Positions 28,256 to 37,488 of a DNA stretch of 64,000 nt are shown here, one piece after another. The first letter of the stretch is position 1. Every line of letters begins with the position of its first letter. The notes under the pieces are model-generated. The model did no database searches and was not told where the DNA came from. It was given only the letters and a program-made list of their open reading frames with translations. The DNA is from Verrucomicrobiaceae bacterium E54 (GTDB lineage Bacteria > Verrucomicrobiota > Verrucomicrobiia > Verrucomicrobiales > Akkermansiaceae), in NCBI GenBank assembly GCA_022548915.1, contig JAKZES010000010.1:1-64000 (forward strand), in the 5' to 3' direction. A program made the position numbers and the translations under genes.

Positions 28256-28905
28256 TTTTTCGCCTGATCCGCCTCGCCGTCCCGCTCCTTGCGCTGCTTC
28301 AGCTTGCTCATGCCGGGCCGACGGTGCGCGTCCTTTCCGAGAGCCTGCCGGCGGGGGTCGAGGAGCTGGTGATGCTCGCCGACGACAAGGCCAGCGAGCC
28401 CTTCAAGCCACCGACCAAGTATCTCTCCGATGAAATCGAGCCACCGGCTCGGGCCTTCGAACTGCGCACCTCGACGGATCGCCGGTTGGTTGGCAGGATC
28501 GCGCTTCCCGAGGAAGGCGACCGCTTCATCCTGCTGCTGCTGTCAAAGCCGGACGGCACCCTGCACGGCATCGTCCTGCGCGCCGACCAGCCCGGATTCC
28601 GCCCCGGCGACAACTACCTCTTCAACCGCACGGGCAAGAGCGTCGTCGGCTACGTCGGCACCACCCGCTTCCGTCTCAAACCCGGCGCCGGCCGCGTGGT
28701 CCGGCCTTCCGGCAGGGCGGACGAGGGCTTCCATCAGGTCGGCTTCGGCGTCGAGGAGGATGCCGGCACCCGCGCCCTCAGCATGACCCGCTGGCCTGTC
28801 GATTCCGAGGTCCGCTCGTACGTCTTTTTCTTCAACAACCCGCGCACCGGCCGCGTGGACTACCGGGCCGTCGACGAGTTCATCCCGGCGGTCAAGCCCG
28901 AGTGA
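28252..28905 (+). CDS. Small exported partner of cassette A (copy 2)
   Basis: A 217-residue protein. The ATG at 28252 overlaps the pseudopilin stop (ATGA) and begins a signal peptide (MIFRLIRLAVPLLALLQLAHA-G), which is why longer upstream frames are rejected. The mature part is beta-rich with RFILLLLSKPDGTLHGIVLR and the FRPGDNYLFNRTGKSVVGYV segment related to the partner protein at 15147. No named domain is recognised. Its repeated placement behind a pseudopilin-A gene argues for a joint function with it. Confidence 0.78.
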   Translation: MIFRLIRLAVPLLALLQLAHAGPTVRVLSESLPAGVEELVMLADDKASEPFKPPTKYLSDEIEPPARAFELRTSTDRRLVGRIALPEEGDRFILLLLSKPDGTLHGIVLRADQPGFRPGDNYLFNRTGKSVVGYVGTTRFRLKPGAGRVVRPSGRADEGFHQVGFGVEEDAGTRALSMTRWPVDSEVRSYVFFFNNPRTGRVDYRAVDEFIPAVKPE

Positions 28906-28934
28906 GGGACGCGCCCGGGTCAGGCGTCGTGAGC

Positions 28935-28980
28935 TGTTCTAAGATTGGTGACAGGTGGTATTTCGGATCCCATTGACGAT
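28935..28980 (+). promoter_or_regulatory. Shared upstream element, copy F
   Basis: TGTTCTAAGATTGGTGACAG, then GTGG, and later CCATTGAC. It lies 97 bp upstream of the PEP-CTERM gene start at 29032 and just after the stop of the preceding gene, consistent with a new transcription unit. Confidence 0.55.
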
Positions 28981-29031
28981 AAGTTCGCCGGCCGGCACCT
29001 TCGGAACGTTTTCCCCGGAAGGAGATTGATC

Positions 29032-29832
29032 ATGAGCATGACCATCCAACGACCCTTGATCGCCACATTGCTGGCGGCGTGTTCCACCGCAACCGCAGTC
29101 CGCGGCGCGACCCTGTTCACCGACGACTTTTCCGACAAGACAGTGGGCGCAATCATCACTGATGGCTTGGGTCCCGGTGGTGATCGAGCGGGGTCTTCAT
29201 CAGCGGACCAGCAGGTTGCCAGCAATTCGGGAAGTCCATTTGGTGCCAGCAACACCTATGCCGATATCAATGACAGTAGCAACACCTGGGGCACACTCCG
29301 GTCGAACACCTACACGGAGCTGAGTGGTGCGGTGAGCACCTTCCAGTTCGATTTTCACGAAACCTCGACCGGTGGCAGTGACGTTCTCACAGTCGGTTAC
29401 GCCGAGAGTGGCGGAACACTTCCCGACCGGGTGAGAGTGAACTTAGACGACGGGAGGATTACCGGGCTCACAACGACCGTATCTAACACATATTCCCTGA
29501 ATACGAGCTACACGATGTATCTGATCTTCAACGACACCGGCGCGGCGGTGAACTACGCCGGAGGCACCGTGGCCGCCGGCACTGCGGATGTGTGGATTGA
29601 GGATTTTGGGGGTGGAAACGCGACCTACGCAGGCTCGGTCAACGCGACCGGATCACAAACGGCTTCCTATCGCGTGGTCTTTCGATCCTTCAGCACCCAG
29701 ACGCAGCAGGTGTATGTGGATAATGTAACCGCTTTCACGGGTGCCGCGGCAATTCCGGAACCGTCCAGCGCTTTTATTCTCCTTGGTGCGACGGGCGGAC
29801 TCCTCTTGCTTCACCGTCGCCGGGCGTCTTGA
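29032..29832 (+). CDS. PEP-CTERM surface protein, M1-type beta module
   Basis: A 266-residue exported protein. The ATG at 29032 has AAGGAG seven bases upstream, one of few clear Shine-Dalgarno sequences here. A signal peptide (residues 1-24) is followed by a beta-sandwich of about 210 residues called M1 here: TLFTDDFSDKT at the start, FQFDFHETSTGG, RVRVNLDDGRITGLT, TSYTMYLIFNDTG, then QQVYVDNVTAF at the end. The C-terminus is a complete PEP-CTERM sorting signal: AIPEPSSAFILLG, a hydrophobic helix and HRRRAS. Such tails are recognised by exosortase, which is not encoded in this window. The same M1 module recurs in the proteins at 32943, 37489, 42098 and 42970. Confidence 0.88.
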   Translation: MSMTIQRPLIATLLAACSTATAVRGATLFTDDFSDKTVGAIITDGLGPGGDRAGSSSADQQVASNSGSPFGASNTYADINDSSNTWGTLRSNTYTELSGAVSTFQFDFHETSTGGSDVLTVGYAESGGTLPDRVRVNLDDGRITGLTTTVSNTYSLNTSYTMYLIFNDTGAAVNYAGGTVAAGTADVWIEDFGGGNATYAGSVNATGSQTASYRVVFRSFSTQTQQVYVDNVTAFTGAAAIPEPSSAFILLGATGGLLLLHRRRAS

Positions 29833-29907
29833 TCCGGGCGACAGCCCCACCAGGGTTTCGGGTCCGTTCCGGTCTTGAGGCTCAAGTAAACATCCAAGCC
29901 GAGCCTC

Positions 29908-29955
29908 TGTCATAGAATCGGATTCAGTCACTCACCGCCTTCGATTCGAGCATGG
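29908..29955 (+). promoter_or_regulatory. Shared upstream element, copy G
   Basis: TGTCATAGAATCGGATTCAG, then TCAC, with CGATTCGAG about 15 bases on. It lies 118 bp upstream of the ATG of the esterase gene at 30026. Confidence 0.55.
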
Positions 29956-30025
29956 TCTCGGCCCGGTGTCAGGATCGCGCCGCTGACGGGTTTCCGTGAC
30001 GGCTTCCGCAGCAGAACCGACTCTC

Positions 30026-32887
30026 ATGAAACCCATCCGAATTCCGAAACGTCCCATGCCACTCCGGTCACAAGCCGCATGGCTGTTGTTGCTGGCGGCA
30101 TTCCTTGCATTGCCGGGGCGGTCGGAGGTGCTGGTCTCCGAGGACTATGAGACGGGGCAGACCGTCGGAGAGCTGCCGAGCGGCGCGACGGTGGTGCTGC
30201 CGGGCACGCCGACGGATTTCATTTCCACGCTCATCATTGATTCCGGATCGAACGCTGCCGGGAGCGGGAATGGGGTCCGCCTGTGGGACAACAGCACGGT
30301 CTCCGGCGCCGGTGTCCGTCTCGGCTACGACCTCGTCGGCAGCGCCGCGGAACAACTCTCCGCGGTGCGGATCGACTTCTCCTTCGCCCCCCTGAGCACT
30401 TCCAGCAGTGGATTCTACGTCAGTGCCTCCGTCGGAGAATTCGGGGTGAGCCAATCCAGCTCGACGAAGCGCTTTCTGGACTGCCGACTTTATGCCGATG
30501 GGACCATCGATTTCATTTCATCCACCGGCCCCGACAGCACCAACAACCCGTTGCTGGCTTCGAGCAACACGCTGAGCATTTTCGTCAATGACGACGACTC
30601 CAGGTCGATCAGCTATGCCGCCCCGGATTCCAGCACGAGATCCCTGGGTGCCAATTCGGTGGCCTACTGGCTGAATGGCGCGCTCAAGCTCGAGACCGCG
30701 ATGGAAGACCGAACGACCGCCGCCGGAACGGTCTTCAACTCAAGCAACAACATCGGCCGGTTTTCGTTTGCCTCCTTGTCGACGGCCTACGGGCTGGAAT
30801 TCGCGATCGACGACCTGGTGGTGACTGCGCTCGAGGAAGCCGCCCGATTCCACAACCTGTTCCAGGACCACATGGTATTGCAGCGCGATCTGGCCGTGCC
30901 CGTCTGGGGATTCGCCGCGCCGGGGACTTCGGTGGAGGTGTTGCTCGACGATGCGCCCGCCGGTTCGGCGGTGGCCGATGCGAATGGCAGATGGACGGTT
31001 CATCTTGCGCCGCAGGCGCACGATGGCGGGCTCTCCCACGAGCTGAAGCTCATGGCCTCCGGGGAGGTCGTCCAGACCGTTTCCGATGTGATCTTCGGCG
31101 ATGTCTATCTCTGTTCCGGCCAGTCCAACATGGAATGGGAGATGGATCTGGTGGCTGGGTTTGCCGATGAGTATGCCGACGACAACAACCCGCACATCCG
31201 GCATATCGCTATCGAGCGCACCATGTCGCCGACGCCGCTGGACGAGCCGGTCATCGAACACGCCTGGGCCACGACCAACCCCGCCGACATCCCCGATTTC
31301 ACCGGTGTCGGCTACCTGTTCGCCCGGGAAATCCATGCCCGCACCGGCGTGCCGGTCGGTCTGCTGAATTCGAGCCACGGCGGACAGGGAATTCGCAAGT
31401 TCCTGAACTCCGAGGGGGTGGCAGCGGTGCCGGAACTGGCGGGCTATCTCGCCAATGCCGAACAGGGAGGTGTCAACGAGTTCGCCCAGGTTTTCAACGC
31501 GCAGATTTCCCCGCTGCTTCCCTTCGGCATCTGCGGATTTCTCTGGTATCAGGGGGAGTCCGACCGCCACGGCCCCATTCAGTATGAGGAAAAGATGCGT
31601 GCCCTCATGCGTGGCTGGCGTGCGGCCTGGGGCTATGGGGACCTGCCGTTCTACTATTGTCAGTTGCCCCATTTTTTCCGGGACACCGACATCAATTATC
31701 CTGAAACGGGATATCCTCTCATCCGCGACGGGCAGTTGCGGGCCCTGACGGAGGAGAACAGCGGCATGGCGGTGCTGATCGATGTCGGCGAGGACGACAA
31801 CATTCATCCGACCAACAAGCTGGATCCCGGCTTCCGCCTGGCGCAATGGGCGCTGGCCGGCATTTACGGAGCCAACGTCGTTTACAGCGGTCCGGTTCCC
31901 TTCGAGACCCGCGTGGAGGGCTCGCAGATTCGCGTGATCTTCGATTACGCCGAGGGCGGGCTGATGATCGGGATCAAGAATGGAACCGATCCCGTGGAAG
32001 AGGTGGTGGGCGGGCCCTTGGAATGCTTCGAGGTCGCCGGCTCGGACCGGTCGTTTGTTCCGGCCCAAGCCGTCATCGACGCCGACACGGTGCTGGTCTC
32101 GGCGCCATCGGTCCCGGCGCCCAGGTATGTGCGGTACTGCTACTCGGCCGCGTCGAATGGAACCAACCGGCTCTACAATGCCGCCGGGTTGCCGGCGGCG
32201 GCTTTCCGCAGCGACCTGTCGTTCAGAATTTCGGTCTACAGCGGCAGTGGCTCGGCGGAGCCCGTGTTTCCCGGCAGCGTCCGCTCGGTGACCGCTTCAT
32301 TGCCTCCTGCGGGCAAGGTGTTCGATCGCTGGCTCGGCGGGGGGGATGCCATTGCCGACGCCAACAGCGCCAGCACCACGGTCACCATGCCGGAAAGGGA
32401 CCTGTATCTCATCGCAACCTACCGCGACTCCGGCGAACCGGCCCACACCCTGACCGTGAACAGCGGGGCGGGGGACGGAACGGCGCAGGCGGGAGGCATC
32501 ATGGAGATCGCCGCGGATCCCGCCCCGCCCGGACAGGTCTTCGCCGGCTGGACCGGTGACACGCAGACGCTTGTCGACGTCCAGGCCGGCTTCACCACGA
32601 TGCGGATGCCGGCATCGGATGCCACCGTCACCGCCACCTATCAGCTGGCCGGCGAGGTGCCGCCACCTGCGCCGTTGTTCAGGATCGAGGAGGTCACGGC
32701 GAACGAGGTTTCCATGCTTTTCCGGGATGACGAAGGTTGGCGCTACGAGCTGGAACGCTCGCCCGACCTTGCCGATTCCGAGTGGGATACCGTCCTCTAC
32801 AATGTCAAAGGCGACGGCTTTGAGAAGGTTCTGGTGACTCCTGCAAACGGCGAGCCCCGGAGCTTCTACCGCCTGCGGGTGAAGTAG
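30026..32887 (+). CDS. Secreted sialate O-acetylesterase-like esterase with beta and InlB-type repeats
   Basis: A 953-residue secreted protein; signal peptide to about residue 35. Residues about 36-275 form an N-terminal beta module (VLVSEDYETGQ start, FAIDDLVVTAL end). The SASA-type esterase follows: CSGQSNMEWEM with nucleophile Ser367 in GQSNM, GLLNSSHGGQGI, FLWYQGESDRHG, and VGEDDNIHPTNK carrying the Asp/His pair (His594). This family removes O-acetyl groups from sialic acid or from other acylated glycans. Two divergent InlB B-type repeats follow, ending VTMPERDLYLIATY and RMPASDATVTATY. The last 80 residues resemble the YELERSPDLADSEW / FYRLRVK terminal module common in this phylum. No PEP-CTERM tail. 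It opens the glycan-degradation stretch and is followed 55 bp later by the GH85 gene. Confidence 0.88.
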   Translation: MKPIRIPKRPMPLRSQAAWLLLLAAFLALPGRSEVLVSEDYETGQTVGELPSGATVVLPGTPTDFISTLIIDSGSNAAGSGNGVRLWDNSTVSGAGVRLGYDLVGSAAEQLSAVRIDFSFAPLSTSSSGFYVSASVGEFGVSQSSSTKRFLDCRLYADGTIDFISSTGPDSTNNPLLASSNTLSIFVNDDDSRSISYAAPDSSTRSLGANSVAYWLNGALKLETAMEDRTTAAGTVFNSSNNIGRFSFASLSTAYGLEFAIDDLVVTALEEAARFHNLFQDHMVLQRDLAVPVWGFAAPGTSVEVLLDDAPAGSAVADANGRWTVHLAPQAHDGGLSHELKLMASGEVVQTVSDVIFGDVYLCSGQSNMEWEMDLVAGFADEYADDNNPHIRHIAIERTMSPTPLDEPVIEHAWATTNPADIPDFTGVGYLFAREIHARTGVPVGLLNSSHGGQGIRKFLNSEGVAAVPELAGYLANAEQGGVNEFAQVFNAQISPLLPFGICGFLWYQGESDRHGPIQYEEKMRALMRGWRAAWGYGDLPFYYCQLPHFFRDTDINYPETGYPLIRDGQLRALTEENSGMAVLIDVGEDDNIHPTNKLDPGFRLAQWALAGIYGANVVYSGPVPFETRVEGSQIRVIFDYAEGGLMIGIKNGTDPVEEVVGGPLECFEVAGSDRSFVPAQAVIDADTVLVSAPSVPAPRYVRYCYSAASNGTNRLYNAAGLPAAAFRSDLSFRISVYSGSGSAEPVFPGSVRSVTASLPPAGKVFDRWLGGGDAIADANSASTTVTMPERDLYLIATYRDSGEPAHTLTVNSGAGDGTAQAGGIMEIAADPAPPGQVFAGWTGDTQTLVDVQAGFTTMRMPASDATVTATYQLAGEVPPPAPLFRIEEVTANEVSMLFRDDEGWRYELERSPDLADSEWDTVLYNVKGDGFEKVLVTPANGEPRSFYRLRVK

Positions 32888-32942
32888 GCCGCTTGCCGGG
32901 CGTTGCGTGCATCGGTGTGCGCTCAGCTCATCAAACCAATCC

Positions 32943-35900
32943 ATGAACAACCCATTCCTGATGCTCCCGGCGCGTGTGGGCCGCCGGATGCTCGTCTTCT
33001 TGCTTGCCTTCATGCCCTTCGCCCACGGCCAGTGGTTCGGCGACGACTTCGAAGGCCATGATGCCGGCGCCGACCTCGGCACTTCGGGTCCGTGGGATGC
33101 GGTCACCGCCGGCCTGCCGGTCCGCGACGAGAACACCGCCGCGCCCTTCGGTTCACCGAACCAATTCCTCGACTGGAACGATGCGAGCGACGCCGTCAGC
33201 CTGAAGGCGCTCTCTCCCAACATCGCCGCCGCCGCGGGGGCCGTCACCACCTATGCCTTCACCTTCCGCGAACCTTCCGGCGCCGCGGACGGGCGGCTCG
33301 TCTTCGGCTACACGCAGGCGGATGGCGACCTCATTTCCACGACCGGCCGCCTTCTCGTGAATCTCGACGACGGCTTGATCGCCGGACTCACCACCACGGC
33401 CGCCAACAGCTACAGCCTCGACACGCCCTGCCGGGTCCATGTCGTCTTCAATGACACGGCGGCGACGGTGATCGTCGCGGGCGAATCGATCGCCTCGGAA
33501 CAGGCGGGCGTGTGGATCCAGCCCGTCGGCGGTCCGCTGGCGTTCGCCGGCACCCGCGACGCCTCGAACACTCCCACTTCCTCCTACCGAGTCGGCTTCC
33601 GGAGCTACAACCCGGATATCCAGCAGGTGTTCGTCGATGACGTGTCCCTGCACGCCGGGGTCGTGCTGCCCACCCCGGACCCGTCCTCAAAGGACAGCAT
33701 CGTGGGCCGCGCCCAGGCCTCGGCAGATCCGGTCGGCTACTATCCGGATGCGAGTTCCTCGACGGTGGGCATCGGGGGTGCCAGCGGCAGCCGGACCGAC
33801 CGGCAGGTTGTCCTCGGCTTCACCCTGCCGAACCTACCGGCCGGGACCACGCTCGGGTCGGCCGATTTCAACTTCGAGATCACCGCCTACCAGAACCACA
33901 GCGGCGCCGACCCCGCGCTGGACGTCTATCTCCTCGACACCGCGGATCCGGATTCTTCGGGAACGGACTTTTTCTACCACGGCCCCGACGACCCCAATCC
34001 CGACACCACCTTCGTTGGCACCGTCGACCTTTCCGAACCCCAGGGTGGCCAGGTCAACTATGGCGACGACGAGCAGGACCAGACGATGACCCTCTCCGGC
34101 GATGCCCTTGCCCTGCTGCAGGGATTCTACGGGGGCGACCACATCCCCGAGCGCACCGAGGTCTTCTTTCGCTTCAATCTCGACAACCTGGTCACCGGCA
34201 GCGGCGACGCCGGTCTCGACGGCAGCGTGTTCGATCGCTACTTCATCGACTTGGGAGTGGGGGAGTCGGGCCTCGAACTCGGCGCCACAGAGCTTGTTTC
34301 TCCGACCGAGGGCTTGATCGTGCACCTCGACGCGTCCTCGCCGGGCAGCGTGTCGGTCGACGGGTCGGGCAACGTGACCTCCTGGGCCGACCTCACGGTG
34401 AACGGCAACGACGCGGTCCCGACCCCGGGGGACGCGCCGGTCACCTTCCCCTCGGAGAACCTCTCGGACAAGGGGCTCGCGGGCGTGGACTCCGACCATT
34501 CGACTGCCCGAGCGCGGATGGACCTGTTTTCACCCAGGGAAGCCCAGGACGGCTGGCTCGACTTCGCCGGAAGCGCGGGCGGCAATTCCGGCTTTGCGAT
34601 TCTGGTCGCCGTCCAATGCGACAGCTTCCTCGGCGGGAGCGTTCGCGACGTGGTGATGGCCAACCATGGCACCAGTCCCACCAGCGCGGACCACCAACTC
34701 ATGATCCGCTGCGAGCAGGGCACGATGATGGCTTCGCTCAACGGGACGGTGCTGGAGACCGGGAGCAATCTCGCCGCGGGAAGAACCGTGGTGCTGGCCC
34801 TCAACTACGACGCGGCCACCGGTGAAACCGAGTTCTGGGATTCCTACAACGACACGCCGGTGACCGCCATCGTGCCGGCCGGCGACTTCACGGGTGCGGG
34901 GCCGATGCGCCTGTTCGGCAGTCCCAATGGCGATCAGGGAATGGACGGCATGATCGGCGAGGTGAAGATCTACTCGCGGCTGCTGGCCGGGTCCGAGTTT
35001 GTCTCGGAGCGCGAGGCGATGAAGGCGAAATGGGCCGACGACTTCGTGCCCGAGCCGACGATGCCGATCTGGTGGCCGGACACGCTGCTCGCCTGGGACC
35101 CGCAGGCCGACCCGGACGCGCCCTTCTACCGCAGCACGGTTGCCCTGCGGGAGCGCTTCGAGGTGCTGCCGGCCCTGAAGGCGAACGGCAATGCCCGGTC
35201 CGGTCAGGGCGGCATCCAGAGCCTCGACACCTACAATCCCGGAAGTGCCGGCCGGCCGGCGTTCGGCCGTTTCACCGGAGGGGACGCCTATGCCTTCACC
35301 TACTGGCAGTATGTCGAGGAGGCCGTGCAATGGGGAGGCTCCGCGGGGGAGGGGATCATTGTGCCGCCCACGGCGGAGATGATCGATGCGGCGCACCGCA
35401 ACGGAGTGCCGATCCTGGGCACTGTCTTTTTCCCGTGGCAGGCGATTGGCGGCCGCCTGGAATGGGTTCAGGATTTCGTGCAGGACGATGGAAACGGGAA
35501 CTACCCGGTGGCGGACAAGCTGATCGAGGTCGCCGAGTTCATCGGATTCGACGGATGGTTCATCAACCAGGAATACGGCGCCACCGCAGCCGAGGCGGCG
35601 GCCATGCGCGACATGATCCGCTACATCCGCGAAAACAGCGACCTGCGGATCTCGTGGTACGATGCGATGAACGAAAGCGGGGCGGTCGGCTGGCAGGACC
35701 AACTCAACACCAACAACGACTGGTACCTGCGTTATCCCGAGAACCCCGGCGGCAACCGGATCGCGGACTCGATCTTCCTCGACTACGTGGTCAACGCCAC
35801 CACCGTGCAGAGTTCGCGCAACCGGGCCATCGACCTCGGGCTCGACCCCTACAAGATCTTCTCGGGCTTCGAGATGGCGGAAGCGCCGGGATTCAAGGAG

Positions 35901-37349
35901 TCCACCGGACCGCGCCAGAACATCTCGACCGCCTTCCCAGACGGGCTCGACCACGTCACCTCGGCCGGGCTTTTCATCCCGGGCGCTCAGGCGGAAACGC
36001 TGGCCGACCAGGACCTCTTCTGGACCGGCTCCAGCGGCGACCCGCGCGACACCTCCACGACGGTGGGCACGGGCAACTGGCATGGCATTGCGCACCACAT
36101 CGCGGCCAGGTCGCCGATCGACTCGCTGCCCTTCGCCACCGATTTCAGCATCGGCCGCGGCGAGCGTTTCAACATCGACGGCGTCACTCAACTCAACAAC
36201 GCGTGGTGGAACCGCTCGCTCCAGCCCGTGCTGCCGACCTGGCGCTGGATCATCGACAGCGTCGGCTCGGAGCTGGTTCCGGAACTCTGGCTGGGGGACA
36301 GCTATCAGGGCGGAAACTGCCTGCGTCTCAGCGGGGATCTCGACGCCGTCAACACCCTCCGGCTCTACCTCATGGACCTCCCCGTTTCCTCGGACACCAA
36401 GGTGAAGATCGTCTTCAAGTACGGCGACGGCAGTGGCAGCGGCCCGGATGCCGCGATGGAGGTCGGGGTCTCGATGGCGAGCGCGCCCACCGCGTTCACC
36501 TACTACGACGTCGGCGGCCATGCCACCGGTTGGAACGAGGTGGTGATCGACCTGGGATCCCATGCCGGCGAGCGGATCGCCGCCCTCAATCTCAGGTTCG
36601 GATCCGGTGCGTCGCTGCCGCTTTCCTCGTATGAAATGCGGGTCGGCATGATGGCCATCTACGACGAATCCGAACCGTCGCCGGAGCCGGTCAGCAACGT
36701 CCGGGAGTTGGACATCGCCGTGAGGTCCAACCGCATCGACGGCAAGGTCGCGTGGGACCATGCCCCGGGTGACGTCTCCTACTACAATGTCTATCTCCGA
36801 TCCGCCGGCGGCAGCTTGAGCTACGTCGGCAGCACCCCGAACAACCACTTCTACTTCGGCAACAAGCCTTACTTTGTCGATTTCGGCTCGGTGGTGGTGG
36901 AAACCGTGGGTGCCGGCTTCGTGCGTTCGGTGCTGTCGGACGAGACCTTCGAGGCATGGTCCGGCGGCGAGCCTTTCGACGGCGACTTCAACCGCGACGG
37001 CGTGAGCGACGGGATCGCGTTCCTGCTGGGGGCGCCGACCATGGAAACCGATGCCCGGGACCTGCTCCCGACTGCGGAGGAAGTCTCCGGCGGGTTGAAA
37101 CTCACCTTCACCTGCCGGCCGGTCGCCGAGCGTGGTGGCGCGCTGCTCACGCTCCAGCACAGCGGCGATCTCGGGGTGACGGATCCCTGGGTCTCGGCAG
37201 CCGTGCCGGACGCCAGCAGCGGGCCGATCAACGGAGTGAACTTCGTGGTGAGCCCGGGGCCCGGATCGCTTCATACCGTGGAGGCGACAATCGAGGCAAC
37301 GGAGGCCGCCGACGGCCGGCTGTTCGGACGCCTGCACGGCACGCAGTAG
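32943..37349 (+). CDS. GH85 endo-beta-N-acetylglucosaminidase, multimodular
   Basis: A 1468-residue secreted enzyme from the ATG at 32943; signal peptide about 1-29. Order: an M1 beta module (about 30-235), module Y (about 240-440, shared with the protein at 37489, ending FYGGDHIPERTEVFFRFNL), a LamG-like domain (IVHLDASSPGS to GEVKIYSRLL), then GH85 (about 705-1100). GH85 is identified by IWWPDTLLAWDP, GTVFFPWQA and the catalytic GFDGWFINQEYG, with Asn875 and Glu877 spaced as in the family's substrate-assisted Asn/Glu pair. A galactose-binding-like region and an FNRDGVSDG linker with a terminal beta module follow. GH85 enzymes cut the chitobiose core of N-glycans, releasing the glycan from glycoproteins. 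It is unusually long for GH85 because of the added modules. It probably shares a transcript with the esterase gene. Confidence 0.9.
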   Translation: MNNPFLMLPARVGRRMLVFLLAFMPFAHGQWFGDDFEGHDAGADLGTSGPWDAVTAGLPVRDENTAAPFGSPNQFLDWNDASDAVSLKALSPNIAAAAGAVTTYAFTFREPSGAADGRLVFGYTQADGDLISTTGRLLVNLDDGLIAGLTTTAANSYSLDTPCRVHVVFNDTAATVIVAGESIASEQAGVWIQPVGGPLAFAGTRDASNTPTSSYRVGFRSYNPDIQQVFVDDVSLHAGVVLPTPDPSSKDSIVGRAQASADPVGYYPDASSSTVGIGGASGSRTDRQVVLGFTLPNLPAGTTLGSADFNFEITAYQNHSGADPALDVYLLDTADPDSSGTDFFYHGPDDPNPDTTFVGTVDLSEPQGGQVNYGDDEQDQTMTLSGDALALLQGFYGGDHIPERTEVFFRFNLDNLVTGSGDAGLDGSVFDRYFIDLGVGESGLELGATELVSPTEGLIVHLDASSPGSVSVDGSGNVTSWADLTVNGNDAVPTPGDAPVTFPSENLSDKGLAGVDSDHSTARARMDLFSPREAQDGWLDFAGSAGGNSGFAILVAVQCDSFLGGSVRDVVMANHGTSPTSADHQLMIRCEQGTMMASLNGTVLETGSNLAAGRTVVLALNYDAATGETEFWDSYNDTPVTAIVPAGDFTGAGPMRLFGSPNGDQGMDGMIGEVKIYSRLLAGSEFVSEREAMKAKWADDFVPEPTMPIWWPDTLLAWDPQADPDAPFYRSTVALRERFEVLPALKANGNARSGQGGIQSLDTYNPGSAGRPAFGRFTGGDAYAFTYWQYVEEAVQWGGSAGEGIIVPPTAEMIDAAHRNGVPILGTVFFPWQAIGGRLEWVQDFVQDDGNGNYPVADKLIEVAEFIGFDGWFINQEYGATAAEAAAMRDMIRYIRENSDLRISWYDAMNESGAVGWQDQLNTNNDWYLRYPENPGGNRIADSIFLDYVVNATTVQSSRNRAIDLGLDPYKIFSGFEMAEAPGFKESTGPRQNISTAFPDGLDHVTSAGLFIPGAQAETLADQDLFWTGSSGDPRDTSTTVGTGNWHGIAHHIAARSPIDSLPFATDFSIGRGERFNIDGVTQLNNAWWNRSLQPVLPTWRWIIDSVGSELVPELWLGDSYQGGNCLRLSGDLDAVNTLRLYLMDLPVSSDTKVKIVFKYGDGSGSGPDAAMEVGVSMASAPTAFTYYDVGGHATGWNEVVIDLGSHAGERIAALNLRFGSGASLPLSSYEMRVGMMAIYDESEPSPEPVSNVRELDIAVRSNRIDGKVAWDHAPGDVSYYNVYLRSAGGSLSYVGSTPNNHFYFGNKPYFVDFGSVVVETVGAGFVRSVLSDETFEAWSGGEPFDGDFNRDGVSDGIAFLLGAPTMETDARDLLPTAEEVSGGLKLTFTCRPVAERGGALLTLQHSGDLGVTDPWVSAAVPDASSGPINGVNFVVSPGPGSLHTVEATIEATEAADGRLFGRLHGTQ

Positions 37350-37390
37350 CGGTTTAGCGGATGTTCGGGCAGTCACGCGGCGCAGGCATC

Positions 37391-37437
37391 TGTGCCAGAA
37401 ATGGTTCCAGTTGCTTCCTGAGTTGCCGATTGATGGC
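37391..37437 (+). promoter_or_regulatory. Shared upstream element, copy D
   Basis: TGTGCCAGAAATGGTTCCAG, then TTGC, and CGATTGATGG about 16 bases on. It lies 98 bp upstream of the gene at 37489, just after the GH85 stop. Confidence 0.6.
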
Positions 37438-37488
37438 TGGCTTGTCCGGACGCCATCGTGAGCGTGGATTCACTCCACTCGACAACCC

